NCBI RefSeq assembly: GCF_005221385.1
Contig: NZ_CP039904.1
Location: forward strand, 1,268,501 to 1,332,500
Length of the DNA: 64,000 nt
Direction: 5' to 3'
Source of the DNA: Agrobacterium tumefaciens
GTDB taxonomy: Bacteria > Pseudomonadota > Alphaproteobacteria > Rhizobiales > Rhizobiaceae
Positions within the stretch are counted from its first letter, which is position 1; each line of letters begins with the position of its first letter. Below, in pieces: positions 9,890 through 17,276 of this stretch. A program made the position numbers and the translations under genes. The notes beneath the pieces are model-generated. The model worked only from the letters and a program-made list of their open reading frames with translations, made no database searches and was not told where the DNA came from.

Positions 9890-10897
9890 ATGTCCAAAGC
9901 CACCCATAACCCCACTGCCGGTGCGATGCCGCAGACGGAAGTTTCGACGACTGCGGGAACAATCAAGGCTATTCTCATATTGGCGGGGCTCGCCGCTTTG
10001 ATCGCCGCGCCTATGTTCGTTTATCCGATCTTTCTGATGAAGCTCCTGTGCTTTGCGCTGTTTGCCTGCGCCTTCAACCTCTTGATCGGTTATACCGGGC
10101 TGCTGTCCTTCGGCCATGCGGCGTTTTTTGGCGGCGCCGCCTATTTCACCGCCTATTCGGTGAAGGAATGGGGCGTGACGCCCGAGATCGGCCTTGTCAT
10201 CGGCATGGCGGGTGCAGCCCTTCTCGGACTTGTCATCGGCTTTTTCGCCATTCGCCGCCAAGGCATCTATTTCGCCATGATCACGCTGGCACTGTCGCAG
10301 ATGTTTTATTTCTTCTGCCTGCAGGCGCCGTTCACCCATGGCGAGGATGGCCTGCAGGGCGTGCCGCGCGGCCATCTCTTCGGCCTTCTCGATCTCAATG
10401 CGCCGCTCAATATCTATTACACGGTGCTGGCCGCCTTTGTTCTTGCACTTCTGGTCATCTGGCGCTTCGTCAATTCGCCCTTCGGCATGATCCTGAAATC
10501 GATCCGCGAAAACGAGCAGCGCGCCATTTCGCTGGGCTACAGCGTGCAGCGTTACAAGCTTGGTGCCTTCGTCATGTCGGCGGCGCTTGCCGGCCTTGCG
10601 GGCGGCCTGAAAGCGCTGGTCTTCCAGTTCGCGACGCTGACTGACGTGACCTGGCAGATGTCCGGTGAGGTCATTCTGATGACGCTGCTCGGTGGTATCG
10701 GCACCATGATTGGCCCGATTTTTGGCGCGGGCCTCGTCGTCACCTTGCAGAACTATCTCGCGACATCGGATTTCCCGGTCACCATCATTACCGGCCTTGT
10801 CTTCATGGCCTGCGTTCTAGTGTTCCGGCGCGGTTTGATCGGTGAATTTTACGCGTCGCGGCTTGGGAGAAAACTCGGCTTCCAGCACCGCGGCTAA
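9890..10897 (+). CDS. livM: LIV-type ABC transporter permease (LivM-like)
   Basis: The chosen ATG at 9890 overlaps the end of the LivH-like gene and gives 335 residues. About 30 hydrophilic residues precede the first membrane segment. Family motifs include NLLIGYTGLLSFGHAAFFG, RRQGIYFAMITLALSQMFYF in pieces, and the coupling loop GMILKSIRENEQRAISLGY. It completes the five-component importer. The gap to the next gene is only about 75 bases without a clear terminator, so the catabolic genes are probably cotranscribed. Confidence 0.9.
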   Translation: MSKATHNPTAGAMPQTEVSTTAGTIKAILILAGLAALIAAPMFVYPIFLMKLLCFALFACAFNLLIGYTGLLSFGHAAFFGGAAYFTAYSVKEWGVTPEIGLVIGMAGAALLGLVIGFFAIRRQGIYFAMITLALSQMFYFFCLQAPFTHGEDGLQGVPRGHLFGLLDLNAPLNIYYTVLAAFVLALLVIWRFVNSPFGMILKSIRENEQRAISLGYSVQRYKLGAFVMSAALAGLAGGLKALVFQFATLTDVTWQMSGEVILMTLLGGIGTMIGPIFGAGLVVTLQNYLATSDFPVTIITGLVFMACVLVFRRGLIGEFYASRLGRKLGFQHRG

Positions 10898-10971
10898 ACA
10901 TTTTTGAAAACACTTGAACTGCCTCCTCCGCGTCCGGGACGATGCGGCAAGGCTGGCGTATGGAGAAAAAT

Positions 10972-12567
10972 ATGGGCGAATATGACTATATCGTCATCGG
11001 AGCGGGGAGTGCCGGATGCGTCCTCGCCAACCGCCTTTCGAAAGATCCGAGCAACCGTGTGCTGCTTCTGGAAGCGGGCGGCAACGACAATTACCATTGG
11101 ATCCATATTCCGGTCGGTTATCTCTATTGCATCAACAACCCGCGCACCGACTGGTGTTTCAAGACGGCGGAAGAGCCGGGCCTTAACGGCCGCTCGCTGA
11201 TCTATCCGCGCGGCAAGGTTCTGGGCGGCTGCTCCTCAATCAACGGCATGATCTATATGCGCGGCCAGGCGCGCGATTACGATATGTGGCGGCAGCTCGG
11301 CTGCGAGGGGTGGGGGTGGAACGACATCCTGCCCTATTTCCTGAAGTCGGAGGATTTTTATCGCGGCAAGAACGAGATGCATTCCACCGGCGGTGAATGG
11401 CGGGTGGAAAAGGCCCGCGTACGCTGGGATGTGCTGGACGCCTTCCAGAAGGCGGCGGGTGAGGCGGGTATTCCCGCGACCGATGATTTCAACCGGGGCG
11501 ACAATGAAGGCGCCGGTTATTTCGATGTGAACCAACGGGCGGGCTGGCGCTGGAACACGGCGAAAGCCTTCCTGAAACCGGCGCTTGGCCGCAAGAACCT
11601 GACGGTTCTGACCAAGGCCCACGTCAAGCGTCTGATCATCGAAGAAGGCCGTGTTACCGGCGTCGAGTTTCACCATGACGGCGTCTTGAAAACGATGCGG
11701 GCGCGGCGCGAGACGGTGCTTTCCGCCGGCGCGGTCGGCTCGCCGCACATTCTGGAGCTTTCCGGTGTCGGCCGTGGCGATGTGTTGCAGGCCGCCGGTA
11801 TCGATACGGTGGCGGAGGTTCAGGGTGTGGGCGAGAACCTGCAGGACCATCTGCAGCTGCGCATGGTCTATAAGGTTTCCGGTGTTCTGACGCTGAATGA
11901 AAGGGCCTCCACCCTGTTCGGCAAGGCGAGGATCGGCCTCGAATATGCGCTGACGCGCTCCGGGCCGATGTCGATGGCGCCGAGCCAGCTTGGTGTCTTC
12001 ACCCGTTCCTCGCCGGAAAAGGAAACCGCCGATCTGGAATATCATGTCCAGCCGGTTTCACTCGACAAGTTCGGTGATCCGGTTCACACTTTTCCTGCCA
12101 TTACCGCAAGTGTCTGCAATCTGCGGCCGGAAAGCCGCGGCTCAGTGCATGTGAAAGGACCGGATTTCGCCATGCAGCCGGAAATCCGCCCGAACTACCT
12201 ATCGACAGAAGGCGACCGCCAGGTGGCCATCGATTCCATGCGGCTGACGCGCCGCATCGTCGCCCAGCCGGCCTTTGCCCGGTTCAAGCCGCAGGAATAC
12301 AAGCCGGGTCCCTCCTTCGAAAACGACAATGATCTTGCCAAGGCGGCGGGCGATATCGGCACCACCATCTTCCACCCCGTCGGCACGCTGCGCATGGGGT
12401 CGGATATGGAAAGCGTTGTCGATAACAGGCTGAAATTCCGCAGGCTCGCCGGGCTGCGTGTCGCCGACGCATCGGTGATGCCACGCATCACATCCGGAAA
12501 TACCAATTCCCCGACGATCATGATTGCCGAAAAGGCTGCCGACATGATCCTTGCGGATAATCGCTGA
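10972..12567 (+). CDS. GMC family FAD-dependent alcohol dehydrogenase (choline dehydrogenase-like)
   Basis: The start at 10972 is preferred over 10942 and 10960 because GGAG lies seven bases before it and the family N terminus follows ([14 protein letters not shown]). The 531-residue protein shows the Rossmann FAD site, the GMC signature 1 region [20 protein letters not shown], signature 2 [15 protein letters not shown], and the C-terminal active-site block with [10 protein letters not shown] and [20 protein letters not shown] enzymes oxidise primary or secondary alcohols to carbonyls and pass electrons to quinone or an acceptor. Its position after an importer and before hydroxyacid and ketoacid genes suggests it takes the first oxidation step. 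The substrate is unknown. Confidence 0.88.
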   Translation: MGEYDYIVIGAGSAGCVLANRLSKDPSNRVLLLEAGGNDNYHWIHIPVGYLYCINNPRTDWCFKTAEEPGLNGRSLIYPRGKVLGGCSSINGMIYMRGQARDYDMWRQLGCEGWGWNDILPYFLKSEDFYRGKNEMHSTGGEWRVEKARVRWDVLDAFQKAAGEAGIPATDDFNRGDNEGAGYFDVNQRAGWRWNTAKAFLKPALGRKNLTVLTKAHVKRLIIEEGRVTGVEFHHDGVLKTMRARRETVLSAGAVGSPHILELSGVGRGDVLQAAGIDTVAEVQGVGENLQDHLQLRMVYKVSGVLTLNERASTLFGKARIGLEYALTRSGPMSMAPSQLGVFTRSSPEKETADLEYHVQPVSLDKFGDPVHTFPAITASVCNLRPESRGSVHVKGPDFAMQPEIRPNYLSTEGDRQVAIDSMRLTRRIVAQPAFARFKPQEYKPGPSFENDNDLAKAAGDIGTTIFHPVGTLRMGSDMESVVDNRLKFRRLAGLRVADASVMPRITSGNTNSPTIMIAEKAADMILADNR

Positions 12568-12580
12568 AAGGAGCGCTCCG

Positions 12581-13465
12581 ATGAAGACCGTCGCTTTTAT
12601 CGGGCTGGGACATATGGGCCTGCCCATGGCCGCCAATCTCGTCAAGGCCGGATATAACGTCAGGGGTTACGATCTTTCCGACGCCTGCCGCGCGGCGGCG
12701 AGAGAGGCGGGCATTCCCGTTGCTGCGGATTCCGCCGAAGCCATCGAAGCGGCAGAGGTGATTATCACCATGCTGCCGAAGGGCGAACATGTGGTTTCCG
12801 TCTATGGCGATCTGGTCCGGAAAATCTCTGCCGGAACGCTTCTCATCGATTGCTCGACGGTGGATATGGAAAGCGCCCTGAAGGCGCATGAGCTGGCCGC
12901 TTCCGCCGGTTGCCCCTCCGTTGACGCCCCCGTTTCCGGCGGCACGGGCGGGGCTGCCGCCGGCACCCTGACCTTCATGTGCGGCGGCGAGGCTGCGGCC
13001 TTCTCTGCGGCAAAGCCGGTGCTGGAAGCGATGGGCAAGAAGATCGTGCATTGCGGCAAGGGCGGTAACGGACAGGCGGCCAAGATCTGCAACAACATGA
13101 TCCTCGGCATTTCCATGATCGCCGTTTCGGAAGCTTTTGTTCTGGGCGAAAAACTCGGCCTTTCGCATCAGGCGCTGTTCGATGTCGCCTCCACCTCTTC
13201 CGGGCAATGCTGGTCGCTCACCACCTATTGCCCGGTGCCGGGGCCAGTGCCAACATCGCCCGCCAACAAGGATTATCAGCCCGGATTTGCGGCGGCCCTG
13301 ATGCTGAAGGATCTGAAGCTTTCGCAGGAGGCGGCGAATGGAGCCGGGGCTTCCACCCCGCTCGGTGCGGCGGCAGCGGCGCTTTATGAAAACTTCGTCG
13401 GCGAAGGAAGCGGCGGGCGCGATTTTTCCGCCATCGTCGAAATGCTGCGCGGGAGCGAGGCATGA
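12581..13465 (+). CDS. Beta-hydroxyacid dehydrogenase (3-hydroxyisobutyrate dehydrogenase family)
   Basis: From the ATG at 12581 (AAGGAG about eight bases before) the protein is 294 residues. It has the NAD motif FIGLGHMGLPMAANLVKAG, the substrate-binding signature DAPVSGGTGGAAAGTL and the catalytic Lys block GQAAKICNNMILG. This family oxidises 3-hydroxyisobutyrate, tartronate semialdehyde-related acids and similar compounds with NAD(P). It sits 14 bases after the GMC gene and overlaps the next gene by four bases, so it belongs to the same transcript. Family is certain. mmsB-type function is possible, but no other valine-degradation gene is present. Confidence 0.88.
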   Translation: MKTVAFIGLGHMGLPMAANLVKAGYNVRGYDLSDACRAAAREAGIPVAADSAEAIEAAEVIITMLPKGEHVVSVYGDLVRKISAGTLLIDCSTVDMESALKAHELAASAGCPSVDAPVSGGTGGAAAGTLTFMCGGEAAAFSAAKPVLEAMGKKIVHCGKGGNGQAAKICNNMILGISMIAVSEAFVLGEKLGLSHQALFDVASTSSGQCWSLTTYCPVPGPVPTSPANKDYQPGFAAALMLKDLKLSQEAANGAGASTPLGAAAAALYENFVGEGSGGRDFSAIVEMLRGSEA

Positions 13466-15417
13466 TGGACGCCACGCCGTCGGATATTCTGTGGGTGCCG
13501 CCAAGGGAAAGGGTGGAGCGCTCGGCGCTTTTCGCTTTCGCGACGAAAACGGCAAAGCTGCACGGGCAGGCCTCTGATGATTATGCCGGCCTGCTGCGCT
13601 GGTCCATCGACGCGCCGGATGAATTTTACGATGCGTTGTGGGATGAACTCGGGATCATCGGCACACGCGGCGACGCGGCGTTCAAACCGGGAGCGACGAT
13701 CCGGGAGGCTGAGTTTTATCCGGGCGCAAGGCTCAATTACGCCGAAAACCTGCTGCGCGATGCGGATGAGCGGTTAGCCATCATCGCCCATCGCGACGAT
13801 GGCACACGGCGTGAGATAAGCCGCAGGCAGCTTTATGAGGATGTATCCCGTCTGGTGCAGGCGCTCCTCCATGCGGGCGTGAAGGAAGGCGACCGTGTCG
13901 GGGCCATCGTCACCCATGATATCGAGGCGATCGTCAGCTATCTGGCGGTCAGCGCCATCGGTGCTATCTGGTCGTCCTGCTCACCGGATTTCGGCCCGGC
14001 AGGCGCTTCTGACCGGCTGTCGCAGATCGATCCGAAAATCCTCATCGCCGTGCCGGAATATGGTTATGCGGGCAAGCGCATCGATGTCGGACCCACCATC
14101 CGCGCCGTGGCGGAAAGTGCGGCTCCTGAAAAGATCGTGCTGATCGGCGACGCCGTTCCCGAAAGCCTTGCCGATCTCGGCTGCGTAACGCTCACGGATT
14201 TCGTCGCGCCTTATGCGGCGGGCGAGATCGCCTTCAATCGGCTGCCCGTCAAGGCGCCGCTGGCGATCCTTTATTCCTCGGGCACAACAGGCAAGCCTAA
14301 ATGCATCACCCATTCCGGCGGCGGGCTGCTTCTTCAGCACATGAAGGAGCTGAAGCTGCAATGCGATATTCAGGAAGGCGAGCGCTTTTTCTATTTCACT
14401 ACCTGCGGCTGGATGATGTGGAACTGGCAGGTGTCCGGCCTGGCGCTTGGCGCAACGCTCGTGACCTATGACGGCAATCCCGGTTATCCCAACCCTGCGC
14501 GGCTGATCGATCTCATCGATGCCGAACGGATCGCGACCTTCGGCACTTCGGCCAAGTTCATTGACGCCTGCCTGAAGGCCGGACTGAAACCGCGTGAAAG
14601 CCACGATCTTTCATCGCTGCGAACAATCCTTTCCACCGGCTCACCGCTCATCCCGCAATCCTTCGGTTATATCTATCGCGACTGGAAGGCGGATGTGCAT
14701 CTCGCCTCCATTTCCGGCGGCACGGATATCTGTGCCTGTTTCCTCGGCGGCAATCCGCTGCAGCCGGTGCATCGCGGTGAATTGCAGGGTGCGATGCTCG
14801 GCATGGATATCGACACGCTGGATGATGAGGGGCGTTCCGTTCGCGGCGTTGCCGGCGAGCTGGTCTGCCGCAATGCCCATTTGTCCATGCCGGTCAAATT
14901 CTGGGGCGATGAGGATGGGTCGCGGTATCAGGCGGCCTATTTCGACCGCTTTGCCGGCATCTGGGCGCATGGCGATTTTGCCGAAATGCGCCCCTCCGGC
15001 GGATATGTCATTCATGGGCGCTCGGACACGACGCTCAATCCCGGTGGGGTTCGCATCGGCACGGCTGAAATCTACAGGCAGGTGGAAACCGTGCCTGATG
15101 TGGAGGAGGCGATTGCCGTCGGGCAGGATATCGACGGCGACCAGCGGGTCATCCTCTTCCTGCGCATGAAGGGTGGCGTGACCCTGACGGAAGAGCTGGA
15201 AAAGACCATCCGCAACCGCATCCGTTCGGGCGCCACGCCACGGCATGTCCCTGCAAGGATCATCGCCGTCAGCGCCATTCCCCGCACCCGTTCCGGCAAG
15301 ATTTCCGAAATCGCGGTGCGCGATACCATTCATGGCCGGCCGGTGAAAAATGCCGATGCGCTCGCCAATCCTGAGGCACTCGAACTTTTCCGCAACCTGC
15401 CGCAGCTGAAGGACTAG
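13462..15417 (+). CDS. aacS: Acetoacetyl-CoA synthetase
   Basis: This 651-residue protein is the normal length for acetoacetate-CoA ligase (ATP + acetoacetate + CoA to acetoacetyl-CoA). The AMP-binding P-loop is LYSSGTTGKPKCITHSGG. The ligase-specific stretch around GWMMWNWQVSGLALGATLV, the adenylate motif GGTDICACFLGG and the hinge/Lys motif IPRTRSGKISE are all visible. The N terminus DILWVPPRERVERSALFAF is typical of AacS rather than acetyl-CoA synthetase. The start ATG overlaps the previous stop. Coupled with the next gene, it channels 3-hydroxybutyrate through acetoacetate into central metabolism. Confidence 0.92.
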   Translation: MMDATPSDILWVPPRERVERSALFAFATKTAKLHGQASDDYAGLLRWSIDAPDEFYDALWDELGIIGTRGDAAFKPGATIREAEFYPGARLNYAENLLRDADERLAIIAHRDDGTRREISRRQLYEDVSRLVQALLHAGVKEGDRVGAIVTHDIEAIVSYLAVSAIGAIWSSCSPDFGPAGASDRLSQIDPKILIAVPEYGYAGKRIDVGPTIRAVAESAAPEKIVLIGDAVPESLADLGCVTLTDFVAPYAAGEIAFNRLPVKAPLAILYSSGTTGKPKCITHSGGGLLLQHMKELKLQCDIQEGERFFYFTTCGWMMWNWQVSGLALGATLVTYDGNPGYPNPARLIDLIDAERIATFGTSAKFIDACLKAGLKPRESHDLSSLRTILSTGSPLIPQSFGYIYRDWKADVHLASISGGTDICACFLGGNPLQPVHRGELQGAMLGMDIDTLDDEGRSVRGVAGELVCRNAHLSMPVKFWGDEDGSRYQAAYFDRFAGIWAHGDFAEMRPSGGYVIHGRSDTTLNPGGVRIGTAEIYRQVETVPDVEEAIAVGQDIDGDQRVILFLRMKGGVTLTEELEKTIRNRIRSGATPRHVPARIIAVSAIPRTRSGKISEIAVRDTIHGRPVKNADALANPEALELFRNLPQLKD

Positions 15418-15421
15418 GCCG

Positions 15422-16207
15422 ATGGAGGACCAACCGAAAACCGTGCTCGTTACGGGTTCCACCAGTGGCATCGGGCTCGCCATAGCAAAACGTTTTGCCG
15501 AGGCGGGGTATCTGGTCGCGGTGCATGGCATAGAGACGACGGAAGAAGCGACGCAGGCCCTGGAGATGGTTGCGCAGGTGGCGCGGCACAGGCCGGTCTA
15601 TTTCTCAGCCAATCTCGCGCATTATGACGAGAGCGCGCATCTGCCGGAAACCGTTATCGCCGAGTTCGGTCACATCGACGTGCTGGTCAACAATGCCGGC
15701 ATCCAGAAGGTCGCACCGATCGACGAGTTCGATTTCGCCGACTTCTCCCGCATTGTCGCCATCTCGCTGGACAGTGCCTTTCATACCATCCACGCGGCCC
15801 TGCCGGGCATGAAGGAAAGGGGCTGGGGCCGCATCGTCAACATCGCTTCCGCCCATGGTCTGCGCGCCTCACCCTTCAAGGGGCCTTATGTGGCGACCAA
15901 ACATGCCGTGGTGGGGCTGACGAAAAGCGTGGCGCTGGAAGTGGCCGAACTCGGCATCACCTGCAACGCCATCTGCCCCGGTTATGTCTGGACGCCGCTC
16001 GTTGCCGCACAGGTTGCCGATCAGGCGCGTGTGCATGGCATGAGCGAGGAGGATGTGGTGAAAAAGGTGATGCTTGCGCCGCAGCCGACCAGGCAATTTG
16101 TGCAACCGGAAGAAGTGGCGGAAATGGCGCTTTATCTTGCGGGCGATATGGCGCGGTCGATCACTGGAACGACTATTTCCATCGACGGCGGCTGGACCGC
16201 GAAGTGA
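15422..16207 (+). CDS. bdhA: D-3-hydroxybutyrate dehydrogenase (SDR family)
   Basis: This 261-residue short-chain dehydrogenase has the NAD motif VTGSTSGIGLAIAKRFAE, NNAGIQ, the catalytic Ser in NIASAHG and the catalytic Tyr/Lys in YVATKHAVVGLTKS. The C-terminal block ITGTTISIDGGWTAK and the lid segment with QPTRQFVQPEEVA match 3-hydroxybutyrate dehydrogenases. It would oxidise D-3-hydroxybutyrate to acetoacetate with NAD+. Placement four bases after acetoacetyl-CoA synthetase makes the assignment strong. It is the last gene of the operon; no clear hairpin terminator follows. Confidence 0.9.
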   Translation: MEDQPKTVLVTGSTSGIGLAIAKRFAEAGYLVAVHGIETTEEATQALEMVAQVARHRPVYFSANLAHYDESAHLPETVIAEFGHIDVLVNNAGIQKVAPIDEFDFADFSRIVAISLDSAFHTIHAALPGMKERGWGRIVNIASAHGLRASPFKGPYVATKHAVVGLTKSVALEVAELGITCNAICPGYVWTPLVAAQVADQARVHGMSEEDVVKKVMLAPQPTRQFVQPEEVAEMALYLAGDMARSITGTTISIDGGWTAK

Positions 16208-16830
16208 TTTCTGCCAGCATGTTCTGCGAAGCCGCCTCGCTTCCTTCCGGCATTATTCTGCGATTTTCCATTCCATAGCTTTGTGGGACGCTGAAACGTG
16301 AAGATTTATGCTGCTGATCTGACATTTTATGGCGTATTATTAGCACAATCTGACTATTCGCTGTGGTTGTGGCGCAATTAGGGGTGCACATTCCCGGCGA
16401 ACATGCCAGAGTGCGGACACTGTTTTTAATTGATCTATTTTCCTGATAATTATGATGTTGAGAATTTTTACTTTTCTGGAGATTCTGCCGGTATGGCGCA
16501 GCCGTCGCGCTGCGGCAAAAAAATATCGGGCTGCCAGTGGTCATTCCGAATTTGGCGGCGTGCGGCCGCCTGTGCGGTTGAACCAGACCCCTGCTGGCAC
16601 CGCGAGCGCTGGGACCTTCCCGGACACGCCGGGTGAAACGGCGGATGCCGATGCCTGGCGGACAATCTCCTGGCTGGGGCTCAGGCACAGCTTCAGCACG
16701 ATCGAGACGACCCCCTGTCCAGATATGGATATGCCTCGTCCGGCCGAGTGTAACTGAAGGCTCTCTCTTCTGTCTGGAACAAAACCGTGGTCCTGCGGAT
16801 TAAATTGACAGGTTACAGGGAGTAAAAGAC
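16208..16830. other. 623-bp gap with no supported gene
   Basis: About 16280-16500 is clearly richer in A/T than its surroundings, and 16500-16740 returns to high GC. Short open frames exist (for example 16452-16757 on the plus strand), but none has a ribosome-binding site with a recognisable protein. GGAAC at 16776-16780 followed after 17 bases by GATT is a weak stress-promoter lookalike ahead of the next gene. I see no RNA gene or mobile-element end. Confidence 0.5.
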
Positions 16831-17172
16831 ATGGCCAGAGAAAATGCCAGCTATCTCCACGGTCGGGACGCTCCGAAAAGGGAGACGGCAACCCGGGCGC
16901 GGCAGGGGTCCAGAGGACGGCCGGTTCTTGTCATTCTGATCGTCAGCTTTCTTCTCGCGCTGGTCGTCTGGGCGGTTGTTGAATATTCGGTTTTTGAGCC
17001 GGATGAAAACCGTCCGCAAAGCACGCAGACCGAGACCGCCCCTGTGCCGCAGCAGCCTTCCGGCTCCGGAACCTTCGACAACAACCCTGCAAATGGCCGT
17101 GTAGCGCCGCCCGCTTCCACCGACACAAACCCCTCGCGGCAGGACTCGACGGGGGCGCCGCAAAACCCATAG
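16831..17172 (+). CDS. Small single-span membrane protein of unknown function
   Basis: This 113-residue protein starts at an ATG with AGGGAG eight bases upstream. Residues 1-28 are basic and polar, and residues 29-51 form one membrane segment (PVLVILIVSFLLALVVWAVV). The tail is Pro/Gln/Asn/Thr-rich and looks disordered (PVPQQPSGSGTFDNNPANG). The positive N terminus suggests the tail faces the periplasm. I do not recognise the family. It stands alone between the hydroxybutyrate operon and glucose dehydrogenase. Confidence 0.65.
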   Translation: MARENASYLHGRDAPKRETATRARQGSRGRPVLVILIVSFLLALVVWAVVEYSVFEPDENRPQSTQTETAPVPQQPSGSGTFDNNPANGRVAPPASTDTNPSRQDSTGAPQNP

Positions 17173-17181
17173 CGACCATGA

Positions 17182-17197
17182 CGTGAAATTTTTCACG
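17182..17197. promoter_or_regulatory. Perfect inverted repeat between the small membrane protein gene and gcd
   Basis: CGTGAAA-TT-TTTCACG lies 10 bases after the small gene's stop. It lacks a following T run, so an operator reading is at least as likely as a terminator. Confidence 0.35.
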
Positions 17198-17229
17198 ACA
17201 AATGAATAGTTTGTGTGGAACCAGATTGG

Positions 17230-17267
17230 CCCCGATTTCATTTCACCCAAAGTGACAGGAATCGGGG
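17230..17267 (+). promoter_or_regulatory. Leader hairpin covering the gcd ribosome-binding site
   Basis: CCCCGATT (17230-17237) pairs with AATCGGGG (17260-17267). Inside the loop, TCAC and GTGA (17243-17246 and 17252-17255) can pair too. The right arm is the G-rich ribosome-binding segment just before the ATG at 17277, so folding would hide it. GGAAC at 17217-17221 followed after 17 bases by CATT could be a degenerate EcfG promoter. In that case transcription would start near or inside the left arm, so both readings may not hold at once. Confidence 0.4.
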
Positions 17268-17276
17268 GTTTCATTC

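Noticed and set aside
8995..9978. A 327-codon minus-strand frame opposite the LivH-like permease
   Set aside because: Its product is an unbroken Asp/Glu/His/Gln-rich string, the antisense of a hydrophobic permease.
16452..16757. A 101-codon frame after the hydroxybutyrate dehydrogenase gene
   Set aside because: No ribosome-binding site, composition shifts within it, and no family resemblance.
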